Shown: piece after piece, positions 43,771 to 53,031 of the stretch | How positions within the stretch are numbered: the first letter of the stretch is position 1 | How the letters are laid out: each line of letters starts with the position of its first letter | Source: CAVQCT01 sp964520865 | GTDB lineage: Bacteria; Zixibacteria; MSB-5A5; GN15; FEB-12 | Direction: 5' to 3' | Length of the DNA stretch: 64,000 bases | NCBI GenBank assembly: GCA_964520865.1 | Contig: CAZFOY010000003.1 | Span: forward strand, 1 to 64,000 | Translations under genes and position numbers: made by a program | Notes under the pieces: model-generated | What the model saw: the letters and a program-made list of their open reading frames with translations, nothing else | Told to the model about the DNA's origin: nothing | Database searches by the model: none

Positions 43771-46752
43771 ATGCCAATGATTTCAAATGTTATAACGAAA
43801 ATATTCGGGACCAAGCACGAACGCGACGCCAAGCGGATGCTTCCGCTCGTCGCTGAGATAAATGACTTCTACGACAAGTTACACGGCCTCTCCGAAGAAG
43901 AGCTCCAGGCCAAAACCGACGAATTTCGCAAGCGGCTGGCCGAAGGTGAAACGGTCGAAGATATCATGACCGAAGCATTCGCCGTGGTCAAGGAAGCCTG
44001 CCGCCGGCATGTCGGCAAACGGTGGATGGTGGTCGATCAGGAAACCGAATGGAATATGGTGCCGTTCGATGTCCAGTTGATGGGCGGCATTGCCCTCCAC
44101 CAGGGAAAGATTGCCGAAATGGCGACCGGTGAAGGAAAAACTCTCGTAGCCACCATGCCGACCTACCTCAACGCCCTGACGAGCGAAGGGGTCCACATGG
44201 TCACGGTCAATGACTATCTGGCTCGTCGTGACTCCGAGTGGATGGGCGAAATATATAAGTACCTCGGACTCACCGTTGGTGTCATCCAGAATCAGATGAA
44301 TAACGCCGAACGGCGCGAAATGTATCTCTGCGACATTACGTTCGGCACCGCAAATGAATTCGGATTCGACTATCTCCGCGACAATATGGCCCAGACGGCC
44401 GAAGACCGAGTGCATCGGAACTACCATTACGCGATCATCGACGAGGTCGACTCGATCCTGATCGATGAAGCCCGTACGCCGTTGATTATATCCGGCCAGG
44501 TCGAGTCGTCCGTGCACGACCGGTATCGCCAGATGAAGCCGACTGTTGAAAAGCTGGTCCGCAAACAGACGATGCTGATCAATGACATGCTCGCCAGAGC
44601 GGAACGCATGCTCACCGAAGGAAAATCCGAAAACGAATTCGAGGCCGGGACACTTCTCCTGGCCGCGAATCGCGGCGCACCGAAGAACAATCGGCTGCTC
44701 AAGATCCTCAAAGAATCGGGAATGAAGCGGCTGATGACCGATGTCGAGTCGGCCTACATGCGGGACAAGAAACTGCATGAGGTAGATGAGCGCCTGTATT
44801 ACTTCATCGACGAACGCGAGCACTCAATAGCCCTGACCGATCTGGGGACATCGCAGCTCGATCGCGATGAGCAGAAGCTGTTCGAGATCCCCGATATTTC
44901 CACGATGCTCTCCGAGGTTGAAGGTGACGAGTCTCTCTCGGTTGAAGAGCGCCAGAAGAAGACCGATGAGATCTATCGGGTGCATTCAGAGGTCTCGGAA
45001 AAAGTTCACGCCATCAATCAGTTGCTTCGCGCCTACTCTCTCTACGAAAAGGATGTCGAGTACGTGCTCGAAAACGAAAAGGTGATGATTGTCGATGAGT
45101 TCACCGGACGTATCCTTCCGGGACGACGCTACTCCGACGGTTTGCACCAGGCAATAGAAGCCAAGGAAGGTGTGAGTATAGAGGCGGAATCGCAGACACT
45201 GGCGACCATCACGCTCCAGAATTACTTCAGGATGTACGACAAGCTGGCCGGCATGACCGGTACCGCCGAGACCGAAGCTCAGGAGTTTTTCGATATTTAC
45301 AAACTCGATGTCATGGTCATCCCGACCAATATGCCGGTCGTCCGCGATGACCAGGAAGACCAGATCTATCGGACCCGTCGCGAGAAATACAACGCCATCA
45401 TAGAGGAAATAGTCGAGCGTTACAACGAGGGTCAGCCGGTGCTGGTCGGAACGGTCACGGTCGACGTCTCCGAGACGTTGTCGAGGATGCTCAAGCGTGC
45501 CGGTGTACCGCACAACGTGTTGAATGCAAAGCAACATCAACGCGAAGCGGAGATTGTCGCCCGGGCGGGCGAGCGCGGTTCAGTGACGATCGCAACGAAC
45601 ATGGCCGGTCGTGGCACCGACATTCGACTCGGTGAAGGTGTGGTTGATCTCGGCGGTCTGCATATCGTAGGCACCGAGCGCCACGAGTCCCGTCGAATCG
45701 ACCGGCAGCTGCGCGGACGGTCGGGACGTCAGGGCGACCCCGGGTCATCGATCTTCTTCCTTTCTCTCGAAGACGATCTGATGCGGCTCTTCGGCGGCGA
45801 TCGACTTGGCAGTATTATGGATCGACTCGGCGTGCAGGACGGCGAAGTCATCACTCACAAGATGGTGACGCGCGCCATCGAACGCGCCCAAAAGAAGGTC
45901 GAAGCTCAGAACTTTGCCATTCGTAAACACACACTGGAGTACGACGACGTCATGAACGTCCAGCGCAAGTGGATATACGAACGGCGCCTGGCGGCGCTGG
46001 AGCGACCGTCGATCAAAGACGAAGTGGTCGAACTGATCGAAGATGTACTTGACGGACTCATCCGGAGCTACTGCCCCGACAATACCTACCCTGAGCAGTG
46101 GAATATGAACGGCTTCACCGACGAACTTCGCAAGATTTATCTGCTCAATGTTGAATTCCGCAAAGAGGACGTTGAGAAGCTCACTCAGGAAGCGCTCAAT
46201 GAGAAGATCCTTGGCGCGGTCATGCACATTTACTCGCAGAAAGAAACCGCGTACGGCGAAGAGATCATGCGCCAGCTTGAACGGTACGCCGTGCTCTCGA
46301 CGATAGATCATCACTGGCGCGACCACCTTGCGGAAATCGAGGAGCTTCGTGCCGGTATCGGGTTGCGCGCCTACCACGGCGGCATGGGCAAACCGATCGA
46401 CATCTACAAGAAAGAAGCGTTCGATATGTTCGAGCAGATGGTCAACACGATCGACAAGGAGATCGTCAACCTCGTCTACAAACTTCAGGTCAATCTGCCG
46501 GAGAAATCGCGAGCCGAACGGCGTCACCAACCGGCGATGGTGGCGAGTCACGCCGACTCCACGGGCATGGGCATGTCCTCGGGAGCGGTGCAGGCGCCGG
46601 AAGGGGAATCGCCCAATCCGATGGCCCAGGCATCGAAAGCCGGTACCCAGGCCCGGACGATCAAACGCGAGTATCCGAAAGTCGGCCGCAACGATCCCTG
46701 TCCCTGTGGAAGCGGCAAGAAATATAAGAAATGTCATGGCGCGAACGTTTAG
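43771..46752 (+). CDS. secA: Protein translocase subunit SecA
   Basis: A 993-residue preprotein translocase ATPase. NBD1 has MATGEGKTLVATM (Walker A) and IIDEVDSILIDEARTPLIIS (DEVD box); NBD2 has NMAGRGTDI and QLRGRSGRQGDPG. A helical region of ~60 residues follows the Walker B strand, and the C-terminus carries the SecB/lipid zinc motif NDPCPCGSGKKYKKCHG. All expected parts are present, at somewhat above the usual ~900 length. A second ATG at 43777 is equally possible as the start. Confidence 0.97.
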   Translation: MPMISNVITKIFGTKHERDAKRMLPLVAEINDFYDKLHGLSEEELQAKTDEFRKRLAEGETVEDIMTEAFAVVKEACRRHVGKRWMVVDQETEWNMVPFDVQLMGGIALHQGKIAEMATGEGKTLVATMPTYLNALTSEGVHMVTVNDYLARRDSEWMGEIYKYLGLTVGVIQNQMNNAERREMYLCDITFGTANEFGFDYLRDNMAQTAEDRVHRNYHYAIIDEVDSILIDEARTPLIISGQVESSVHDRYRQMKPTVEKLVRKQTMLINDMLARAERMLTEGKSENEFEAGTLLLAANRGAPKNNRLLKILKESGMKRLMTDVESAYMRDKKLHEVDERLYYFIDEREHSIALTDLGTSQLDRDEQKLFEIPDISTMLSEVEGDESLSVEERQKKTDEIYRVHSEVSEKVHAINQLLRAYSLYEKDVEYVLENEKVMIVDEFTGRILPGRRYSDGLHQAIEAKEGVSIEAESQTLATITLQNYFRMYDKLAGMTGTAETEAQEFFDIYKLDVMVIPTNMPVVRDDQEDQIYRTRREKYNAIIEEIVERYNEGQPVLVGTVTVDVSETLSRMLKRAGVPHNVLNAKQHQREAEIVARAGERGSVTIATNMAGRGTDIRLGEGVVDLGGLHIVGTERHESRRIDRQLRGRSGRQGDPGSSIFFLSLEDDLMRLFGGDRLGSIMDRLGVQDGEVITHKMVTRAIERAQKKVEAQNFAIRKHTLEYDDVMNVQRKWIYERRLAALERPSIKDEVVELIEDVLDGLIRSYCPDNTYPEQWNMNGFTDELRKIYLLNVEFRKEDVEKLTQEALNEKILGAVMHIYSQKETAYGEEIMRQLERYAVLSTIDHHWRDHLAEIEELRAGIGLRAYHGGMGKPIDIYKKEAFDMFEQMVNTIDKEIVNLVYKLQVNLPEKSRAERRHQPAMVASHADSTGMGMSSGAVQAPEGESPNPMAQASKAGTQARTIKREYPKVGRNDPCPCGSGKKYKKCHGANV

Positions 46753-46778
46753 CGCCCGGACTAAATCATTGCGTCGCA

Positions 46779-46807
46779 AAAGGCCCGATTCTATCGGGCC
46801 TTTCGCG
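46779..46807 (+). terminator. Terminator after secA
   Basis: Perfect 11-bp stem AAAGGCCCGAT (46779-46789) / ATCGGGCCTTT (46793-46803), loop TCT. The T tail is short. Confidence 0.75.
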
Positions 46808-46936
46808 ACTCTGTCAGCGCTTTCTTTCGAGCAGGACCGCAAGAAAAATTGTCGCAATGCTTAAATTCGATTTGTAGATTTGACGAAGTGAACCAAGTAG
46901 CCCATAGAGAAATCAAAACAGGAGGAACATTACGCT

Positions 46937-47602
46937 ATGAGAAAGTTAGCTGTAGTTTTTCTTGGCTTAGCTTTAATCGCCACTTTGAGCGGCTGTGCGT
47001 CGATGAAGAAGCGCGACAAAGGAGCTATCATCGGGGCCGCCGCAGGTGCGATAACCGGCGCGGCTATCGGTAACAAGGCCGGGAGCACGGCCGCCGGCGC
47101 AATCATCGGAGCGGCTATCGGCGGAGCGGCCGGAGCGTATATCGGAAACTACATGGACAGACAGGCCGACGAGATGCGCCAGGATATCAGGGGGGCAAAA
47201 ATAGAGCGTGTCGGTGAGGGAATCAAGATCACGTTCGCCTCCGGAATTCTCTTTGATATCGACAAATCAAACCTTCGTCCCGAAGCAAAGGCGAATCTTG
47301 ATCAGTTGGCGAGGATCCTCAATAAGTACGACAATACGAATATCCTGGTTGAGGGGCATACCGATTCGACCGGAAGTGCGGAGCACAATATGACACTCTC
47401 CATCAGCCGTGGAGAGTCGGTCGCGCGGTATCTCGCGGGAGTCGACGTAAATCCGACTCGATTCACGGTCATGGGTTATGGTGAGACACAACCTACGGCG
47501 ACGAACTCGACACCCGAAGGACGGCAGCAGAACCGCCGTGTCGAGATCGCTATATTTGCCAATGACAAACTGAAACAGGTTGCCAAAGAGCGGACCTCGT
47601 AA
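46937..47602 (+). CDS. OmpA-family lipoprotein with glycine zipper
   Basis: A 221-residue protein. Lipoprotein signal FLGLALIATLSGC (Cys20); residues ~28-75 form Gly/Ala-rich glycine-zipper segments (GAIIGAAAGAITGAAIGN) that may insert in a membrane; residues ~100-215 are an OmpA C-terminal peptidoglycan-binding domain with ILVEGHTDSTGSAEHNMTLS and NRRVEI. This is the YiaD-like layout, tying the outer membrane to the wall. GGAGGAA precedes the ATG. Confidence 0.92.
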   Translation: MRKLAVVFLGLALIATLSGCASMKKRDKGAIIGAAAGAITGAAIGNKAGSTAAGAIIGAAIGGAAGAYIGNYMDRQADEMRQDIRGAKIERVGEGIKITFASGILFDIDKSNLRPEAKANLDQLARILNKYDNTNILVEGHTDSTGSAEHNMTLSISRGESVARYLAGVDVNPTRFTVMGYGETQPTATNSTPEGRQQNRRVEIAIFANDKLKQVAKERTS

Positions 47603-47615
47603 TTCACAAATGAAA

Positions 47616-47640
47616 GCCCCTTTCCGATTCGGAGAGGGGC
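47616..47640. terminator. Hairpin between the OmpA lipoprotein gene and nnr
   Basis: GCCCCTTTCCG (47616-47626) and CGGAGAGGGGC (47630-47640) pair over 11 bp with one G-T and loop ATT. TTTCA follows on the minus-strand side, so it suits nnr termination better than the plus strand, where no T run follows. Confidence 0.6.
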
Positions 47641-47668
47641 GTAATCTATCAAACGGTACGCTTGGCCG

Positions 47669-49210
47669 TTATTCCAGCAGGTCGAAAACATCCGGGAAGT
47701 AATTGATGAGATCCCCGGCTATCATCGTCCGGGCAGTCTGATAACGCGCCGCGAAATCGCCGGCGTAACCGTGAATGTACACGCCGCACACGGCTGCATG
47801 GATGGGCGATATACCCTGAGCGAGAAACGATCCGATCAACCCTGAGAGCACGTCACCCGTCCCTCCGGTAGCCATACCGGAATTCCCGGTTTGATTGAGA
47901 TAACAGGTGCCATCGATATCCGCGACAATCGTCGGACTCCCCTTGAGCACCAACACCGTCTGGTATTCCAGCGCGAATTTCTTCGCCACCGCTATTCTCT
48001 CGTGAATTTCCTCGGGTGGCATAGCGCCGGTAAGTCGTTTGAATTCTCCCGGGTGAGGGGTGATAACCAGATCGGCCGTCGTCTCTTCGAGAACATTCAA
48101 GTGCCCCTCCAGCGCGTTCAGGCCGTCGGCGTCGACGATGGCGGGCTTCTCCAGTGAAAGCAGCAATCGTCGAACCAATTCAAACGTCTCACGGTGTCTC
48201 CCGACTCCGGGACCGACCACGACTGACTCATGTTCGTCAACCGCTTTTCGGATTTCTCCAAGGCCCCTTAGAGCAAGTGCTCCTTTCTTGGCAACATCGG
48301 GAAGGGCAAGAGTTGTCGCCTCGATCACACCCGAGGCAATTGTCGGAAGCACCGTCTGTGGACAGCCGATCTTCGCGAGCCCGACTCCGGCCCGGAGTGC
48401 ACTCCTTGCGGCCAGGACGGCCGCTCCGGTCAATCCTTGCGATCCGGCCAATATGAATACTTTGCCGAATATCCCCTTGTGGGCATCGGCAGGTCTCTCC
48501 GGAAGTAACTCCGATACAAGCCCCGGTGTAATCAACTCGGTGCCGAGCTGAAATTTATCTACCGTTTGATCGGGGATACCGATTGGCACGACACCAACCG
48601 TCCCGGCAAGCTCGCGTCCGGGGGATACATATAAGCCGAACTTAGGCAAAGCCAGGGAGAACGTAAAGTCCGCGTCGACAACCGCTCCTTCGTGCGTTCC
48701 GCTGTCGGCGTTCAGCCCGGATGGCAGGTCGACTGCGATGATCGGGAGCAACTGATCGTTCATATAATCTATCAACTCGCCGCTCAACCCGCGGGGGGCT
48801 CCTTCGAAACCGGTGCCGAAGATGGCGTCGATGATATAATCGGCGTCCAGTTCGTCCGGAAGTTCAGCTATGGATTTGACTTCATTAATAGGAAGTTTGA
48901 GCTTTAGGGCACGATCGAAATTCAAGCGTGCGTCCGGCGAAAGCTTTTCTTTCGGTCCGAGGTAGTAAATGGAGATCTCGGCCCCGGCCTGGTGCAGATA
49001 CCGGGCAACAACGAACCCATCGCCGCCGTTATTCCCTTTTCCGCAGAACACGGCAATCCGAACCCCGCCCGGTGATTCCAGGACATCAGAGAGAATTCGC
49101 TCGGCGATTCCCCTCCCTGCGTTTTCCATCAGCTGTGGTCCCGGAATACCTACTCGTTCGATTGTCTCCTGATCGATCCGACGCATCAGATCGGCGGTGA
49201 CAAGCTTCAT
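47669..49210 (-). CDS. nnr: Bifunctional NAD(P)H-hydrate epimerase/dehydratase
   Basis: A 513-residue fusion. N-terminal YjeF epimerase domain (~1-215): FCGKGNNGGDGFVVARYL, YIIDAIFGTGFEG, VDLPSGLNADSG. C-terminal ADP-dependent dehydratase of ribokinase fold (~225-505): VIVGPGVGRH-like segment VVVGPGVGR, ITPHPGEFKRLTG, and GMATGGTGDVLSGLIG. It repairs hydrated NADH and NADPH. The start overlaps the lon stop by 4 nt, so both are co-translated. Confidence 0.95.
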   Translation of the reverse strand: MKLVTADLMRRIDQETIERVGIPGPQLMENAGRGIAERILSDVLESPGGVRIAVFCGKGNNGGDGFVVARYLHQAGAEISIYYLGPKEKLSPDARLNFDRALKLKLPINEVKSIAELPDELDADYIIDAIFGTGFEGAPRGLSGELIDYMNDQLLPIIAVDLPSGLNADSGTHEGAVVDADFTFSLALPKFGLYVSPGRELAGTVGVVPIGIPDQTVDKFQLGTELITPGLVSELLPERPADAHKGIFGKVFILAGSQGLTGAAVLAARSALRAGVGLAKIGCPQTVLPTIASGVIEATTLALPDVAKKGALALRGLGEIRKAVDEHESVVVGPGVGRHRETFELVRRLLLSLEKPAIVDADGLNALEGHLNVLEETTADLVITPHPGEFKRLTGAMPPEEIHERIAVAKKFALEYQTVLVLKGSPTIVADIDGTCYLNQTGNSGMATGGTGDVLSGLIGSFLAQGISPIHAAVCGVYIHGYAGDFAARYQTARTMIAGDLINYFPDVFDLLE

Positions 49211-51627
49211 CGAGCCGACCTCCTGGACTTGACCTTGCGGATCATCTTCTTCTTGCAGTTCGCGCTGCTTTTGCTTGCGCCCGGTTTATCAAGCGCGAAT
49301 TTAACGGCCGCGAGTGCATCGGAGAAGAACTTAAGCTTGACATTCTGTTTGATTTCTTTGGGAAGATCGGTGGTATCTTTGCGATTCTCTTCCGGCAGAA
49401 TGACCGTGTTAATCCCGGTGCGATAAGCCGCCAGCAGCTTTTCTTTCAATCCGCCAATCGGAAGAATCTGCCCCCGAAGTGTGATCTCTCCCGTCATCGC
49501 CAGACAGGGCTTGACCGTCCGCTGCGTGAACAGGGAGGCGAGCGCGACTACCATCGTGATGCCTGCCGACGGTCCGTCTTTCGGAGTGGCACCGGAAGGG
49601 ACGTGAATATGCAGATCCTTGTTCTCGAACGCCTCTTGAGGGATCTTAAGTTCGGATCGGTTCGAGCGGATGAACGACAGGGCCGCCTGGGCTGATTCTT
49701 TCATGATGTCACCGAGATGGCCGGTGAGCATCAGATTATTACGTCCTTCCATCATTGTTGCCTCGATATACAGGACTTCGCCGCCGTAGGCGGTGTAGGC
49801 AAGACCCGACACAACTCCTATCTTCCCGCTGACACCGCTCAAGCCCTCTCGGATAAACCGGGTCGGTCCGAGCATTTTGGCGATATCGCTTCCACCCACC
49901 GTAATTTTCCGCTTATAGCCGGTGGCAACTCTCCTTGCCGTCTTGCGCACGACCGATGCTATCTCCCGTTCGAGATTTCTCAGTCCGGCCTCACGCGTGT
50001 AGCCATCGATTATGGTTGTGATCGCGTCATCCTTAAAGACAAGTTTATCCGCACTCAGGCCGTGATTTTCGAGCTGTTTGGGTATGAGGTGACGTTTCGC
50101 GATGGCAAGTTTTTCGATATCGGTATATCCGGGGAGATTGATCACTTCCATGCGGTCGCGAAGGACCGCCGGAATCGGCTCCAGCCAGTTCGCCGTTGTG
50201 ATGAACATCACTTTTGACAGATCGAACGCTACTTCGAGATAATGATCGGAGAAGCTGTCGTTCTGCTCCGGATCGAGCACTTCGAGCAATGCCGATGACG
50301 GATCGCCTCGAAAATCGGCGCCCAGCTTGTCAATTTCATCCAACATGATGATCGGATTATTCGATCCGCACCTCCGGATCGACTGAATAACCCGCCCCGG
50401 CATGGCACCGATATAGGTGCGTCGATGTCCGCGGATCTCGGCCTCATCGCGCATCCCCCCAAGGGAAACGCGTACGAACTCCCGGCCCATCGCCCGGGCG
50501 ATCGATTTCCCGAGCGAGGTCTTCCCGACGCCGGGAGGACCTACGAAACAAAGGATCGGTCCCTTGATGTCCGATTTGAGCTTTCTGACGGCAAGATATT
50601 CCAGGATACGGTCTTTTACCTTCTCCAGATCATAGTGATCTTCATCCAGCACCTTCTTCGCCTTCTTGAGGTCGAGGCGGTCCTCAGTCGACTTCTTCCA
50701 GGGGAGGTTAACCAGCCAGTCGAGATAGGTCCGCGAGACGGTGTACTCGGCCGACGATGGCTGCATGTGGGAGATACGATCCAGCTCCTTACGGGCCGCC
50801 TGCTCCGCCTGCTCGGACATGTGAGCTTCCTCTATTTTCTTTTCAAATTCCTCAAGCTCCGAGTTGTTGTCCGCGTCGCCAAGCTCCCGCTTGATCGCTT
50901 TCATCTGCTCTCTCAGGATATAATCACGCTGAGATTTTCCCAATTCGCTCGCCGCCTTTGCCTGAATTTGTTGTGAAACTTCGAGCACTTCGATTTCGCG
51001 ATTGAGAATGTTGTACAGCTTGTTCATCCGCTCGTACACGTGCAGTTCTTCGAGCACTTCCTGCTTTTGCTCGACTGTTATGCTCATGTTGGAGGCGATG
51101 AAGTCGGCGAGTTTCGACGGTGTTTCCTGATTGATGGCGGATATATGGAAATCCTCAGAGAGATTGGGAGAAAGCTCCACAAGTTTCTTGACCAATTGCA
51201 CGAGGCTCCGCTGTAACGCCTCCACTTTGACCTGATTGCCCGAGGATTCGTGCACTTCTTCAACCTCGGCCGAAAGATACGGCGATTCGGAGATGACTTT
51301 CTTGATTCGAATTCGGGCCAATCCCTGAATCAAAAATCTGACTGAACCGTCCGGAAAGCGGAGCATTTTCAAGATCGTCCCGGAGGTCCCAATATCGTAG
51401 AGATCGCTCGCCTGGGGCGATTCGATCTTGGCATCCTTCTGAAGAAACATACCGATCCGAGATCCGCGCATCAAGGCATCGTCAATAAGGCGCGTCTGGT
51501 CGGCGTCCTGAATCATCAACGGAACGATCAGATAAGGATAGACGATCGTCCCTTTCAAAGGAAGAATTGGCAGAATTCGGGTGTCGACCGATTCGCCCCG
51601 AGCAGCTTTCTCAGTTGCTTCCGTCAC
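49207..51627 (-). CDS. lon: ATP-dependent protease Lon (LonA)
   Basis: An 806-residue protein. LON substrate-binding domain ~10-205 (LPILPLKGTIVYPYLIVPL), AAA+ domain with Walker A GPPGVGKTSLGKS and Walker B IIMLDEIDKLG, and a C-terminal protease domain with catalytic Ser687 in KDGPSAGIT and Lys near 730 (GGLKEKLLAAYR). Cytoplasmic quality-control protease. The start is GTG with GAGGATA upstream. The last ~25 residues are Lys/Ser/Arg-rich. Confidence 0.97.
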   Translation of the reverse strand: MTEATEKAARGESVDTRILPILPLKGTIVYPYLIVPLMIQDADQTRLIDDALMRGSRIGMFLQKDAKIESPQASDLYDIGTSGTILKMLRFPDGSVRFLIQGLARIRIKKVISESPYLSAEVEEVHESSGNQVKVEALQRSLVQLVKKLVELSPNLSEDFHISAINQETPSKLADFIASNMSITVEQKQEVLEELHVYERMNKLYNILNREIEVLEVSQQIQAKAASELGKSQRDYILREQMKAIKRELGDADNNSELEEFEKKIEEAHMSEQAEQAARKELDRISHMQPSSAEYTVSRTYLDWLVNLPWKKSTEDRLDLKKAKKVLDEDHYDLEKVKDRILEYLAVRKLKSDIKGPILCFVGPPGVGKTSLGKSIARAMGREFVRVSLGGMRDEAEIRGHRRTYIGAMPGRVIQSIRRCGSNNPIIMLDEIDKLGADFRGDPSSALLEVLDPEQNDSFSDHYLEVAFDLSKVMFITTANWLEPIPAVLRDRMEVINLPGYTDIEKLAIAKRHLIPKQLENHGLSADKLVFKDDAITTIIDGYTREAGLRNLEREIASVVRKTARRVATGYKRKITVGGSDIAKMLGPTRFIREGLSGVSGKIGVVSGLAYTAYGGEVLYIEATMMEGRNNLMLTGHLGDIMKESAQAALSFIRSNRSELKIPQEAFENKDLHIHVPSGATPKDGPSAGITMVVALASLFTQRTVKPCLAMTGEITLRGQILPIGGLKEKLLAAYRTGINTVILPEENRKDTTDLPKEIKQNVKLKFFSDALAAVKFALDKPGASKSSANCKKKMIRKVKSRRSAR

Positions 51628-51715
51628 GTATGGATATCCTCTGTTTGTAGGCGTTCAGTAAATAGTATCGGCAGACCGCGCCGGTACGTAAACTCCCGTG
51701 AGACGGCCGGAACGG

Positions 51716-52768
51716 CTATACGTTGAATCTGAACAGGACGACGTCGCCGTCCTGCATTACGTATTCCTTCCCCTCAAGCCGTGATTTTCCCGCCGCTTTG
51801 ATGGCCGCCGGCGTTTTGAGAGCGATGTAGTCCTCGTACGCCACTACCTCGGCTCGAATGAATCCACGCTCGATATCGGAATGGATCACACCGGCCGCTT
51901 TCTGTGCGTTCGTTCCTTTGCGGATCGTCCAGGCACGTACCTCCGGCTCACCCGCCGTCAGGAACGATATCATCCCGAGTAGAGCGTACGATTTCTGGAT
52001 CACCTGTTCCACCGCGGGAGTGGTGATTCCGAGTTCCTCAAGGAACGGTTTCCGCTCCTCCTCGTTCAGGGTCACCAGTTCCATTTCGATCTTTCCGCAG
52101 ACGACGGCGACGTCGCGCTTGCCGGCCGCGACGAACTTGGAAAATCGGTCCCGGATCTCGTCGGCCTTGCCAATATCGTCTTCGCTAATATTCACAACAA
52201 TCAACAGCGGCTTTTGTGTCAAAAAGGTAAATCCGCGAAGCGACTTCTCTTCATCGGCCGTCAACTCGGCATCAATCAACAATGTTCCGTCCTCGAGCGT
52301 CTTCTGACACCGCTGGAGCAACTCTATTTCGTGCATTCCGGACTTGTCACCGGTCAGCTTCGCTTTGCGTCCCTTCTTTTCGATATTGCTTTCTATCGCC
52401 AATTGATCGCCAAGTGTCATTTCATCTATCAGGTCGGTAACGTCCTTTTCCGGTGCAGCATTCGGCGCAAAAGCGCCAACGACCAGAACTAACGCGTCCA
52501 TCTGATGGACTTCCTGGCTGATTTCCACCGCTCCTGATTCTTTTCCTTTGCCCGTAAATCCGGGAGCATCGAGAAATTCTATCTCGGCATAGGTCGTCTT
52601 TTTGGGGGATACAAGTTCGGCCAGGCAGTCGATTCGTTCGTCCGGAACCTTTATTACGGCCCGGTGCAGGGCCTGAGAGTAGTCCCCGACCGCTTCTTGT
52701 TGTCCGGAAGCAGCGTTGAAAACGGTGGTTTTGCCGCTCTGGGGCTTTCCGATTATACCTAACTTCAT
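51716..52768 (-). CDS. ychF: YchF-like P-loop NTPase with atypical G1 and G3
   Basis: A 350-residue protein. The layout is that of YchF: G1, coiled-coil hairpin (~120-190), the NxxE-type G4 (VVNISEDDIG) that favours ATP, and a C-terminal TGS domain (VRAWTIRKGTNAQKAAGVIHSD, YVMQDGDVVLFRFNV). However, G1 reads GKPQSGKTT rather than GLPNVGKST, and G3 reads DAPGF rather than DIAGL, so it belongs to a divergent branch. Role in YchF: ribosome-linked ATPase in oxidative stress; function here is inferred. Confidence 0.8.
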   Translation of the reverse strand: MKLGIIGKPQSGKTTVFNAASGQQEAVGDYSQALHRAVIKVPDERIDCLAELVSPKKTTYAEIEFLDAPGFTGKGKESGAVEISQEVHQMDALVLVVGAFAPNAAPEKDVTDLIDEMTLGDQLAIESNIEKKGRKAKLTGDKSGMHEIELLQRCQKTLEDGTLLIDAELTADEEKSLRGFTFLTQKPLLIVVNISEDDIGKADEIRDRFSKFVAAGKRDVAVVCGKIEMELVTLNEEERKPFLEELGITTPAVEQVIQKSYALLGMISFLTAGEPEVRAWTIRKGTNAQKAAGVIHSDIERGFIRAEVVAYEDYIALKTPAAIKAAGKSRLEGKEYVMQDGDVVLFRFNV

Positions 52769-53031
52769 AGCAGTAAATGGTAAAACAAGAAAAACTCTTT
52801 GGCAAGGAGTATGTTACGAGCCGCCGCCCGCCGATCGTGTATTAGCACATCCACGAAAGAAAGTTTCTGCTTGCATCCTCAGGCTGACGTTTCATATCAT
52901 AAATACCGCTTGTAAGTACCGCTTTTCCGGTTCACTTTCAACTCGCAAGACTATCGGATACCGAAAGTTCGAAGCTGGAGCTTTAGCGTCGAAGTTCGAT
53001 AATATTTATAGTGTTGTCTTTCGGAGGAATA

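Noticed and set aside
43744..43780. Ten-codon ORF whose TGA overlaps the second secA ATG
   Set aside because: Too short and without an SD; unlike the RRM leader ORF, it could easily arise by chance.
45745..46857. 370-codon minus-strand frame opposite secA
   Set aside because: Antisense shadow; high GC third positions keep the reverse frame open.
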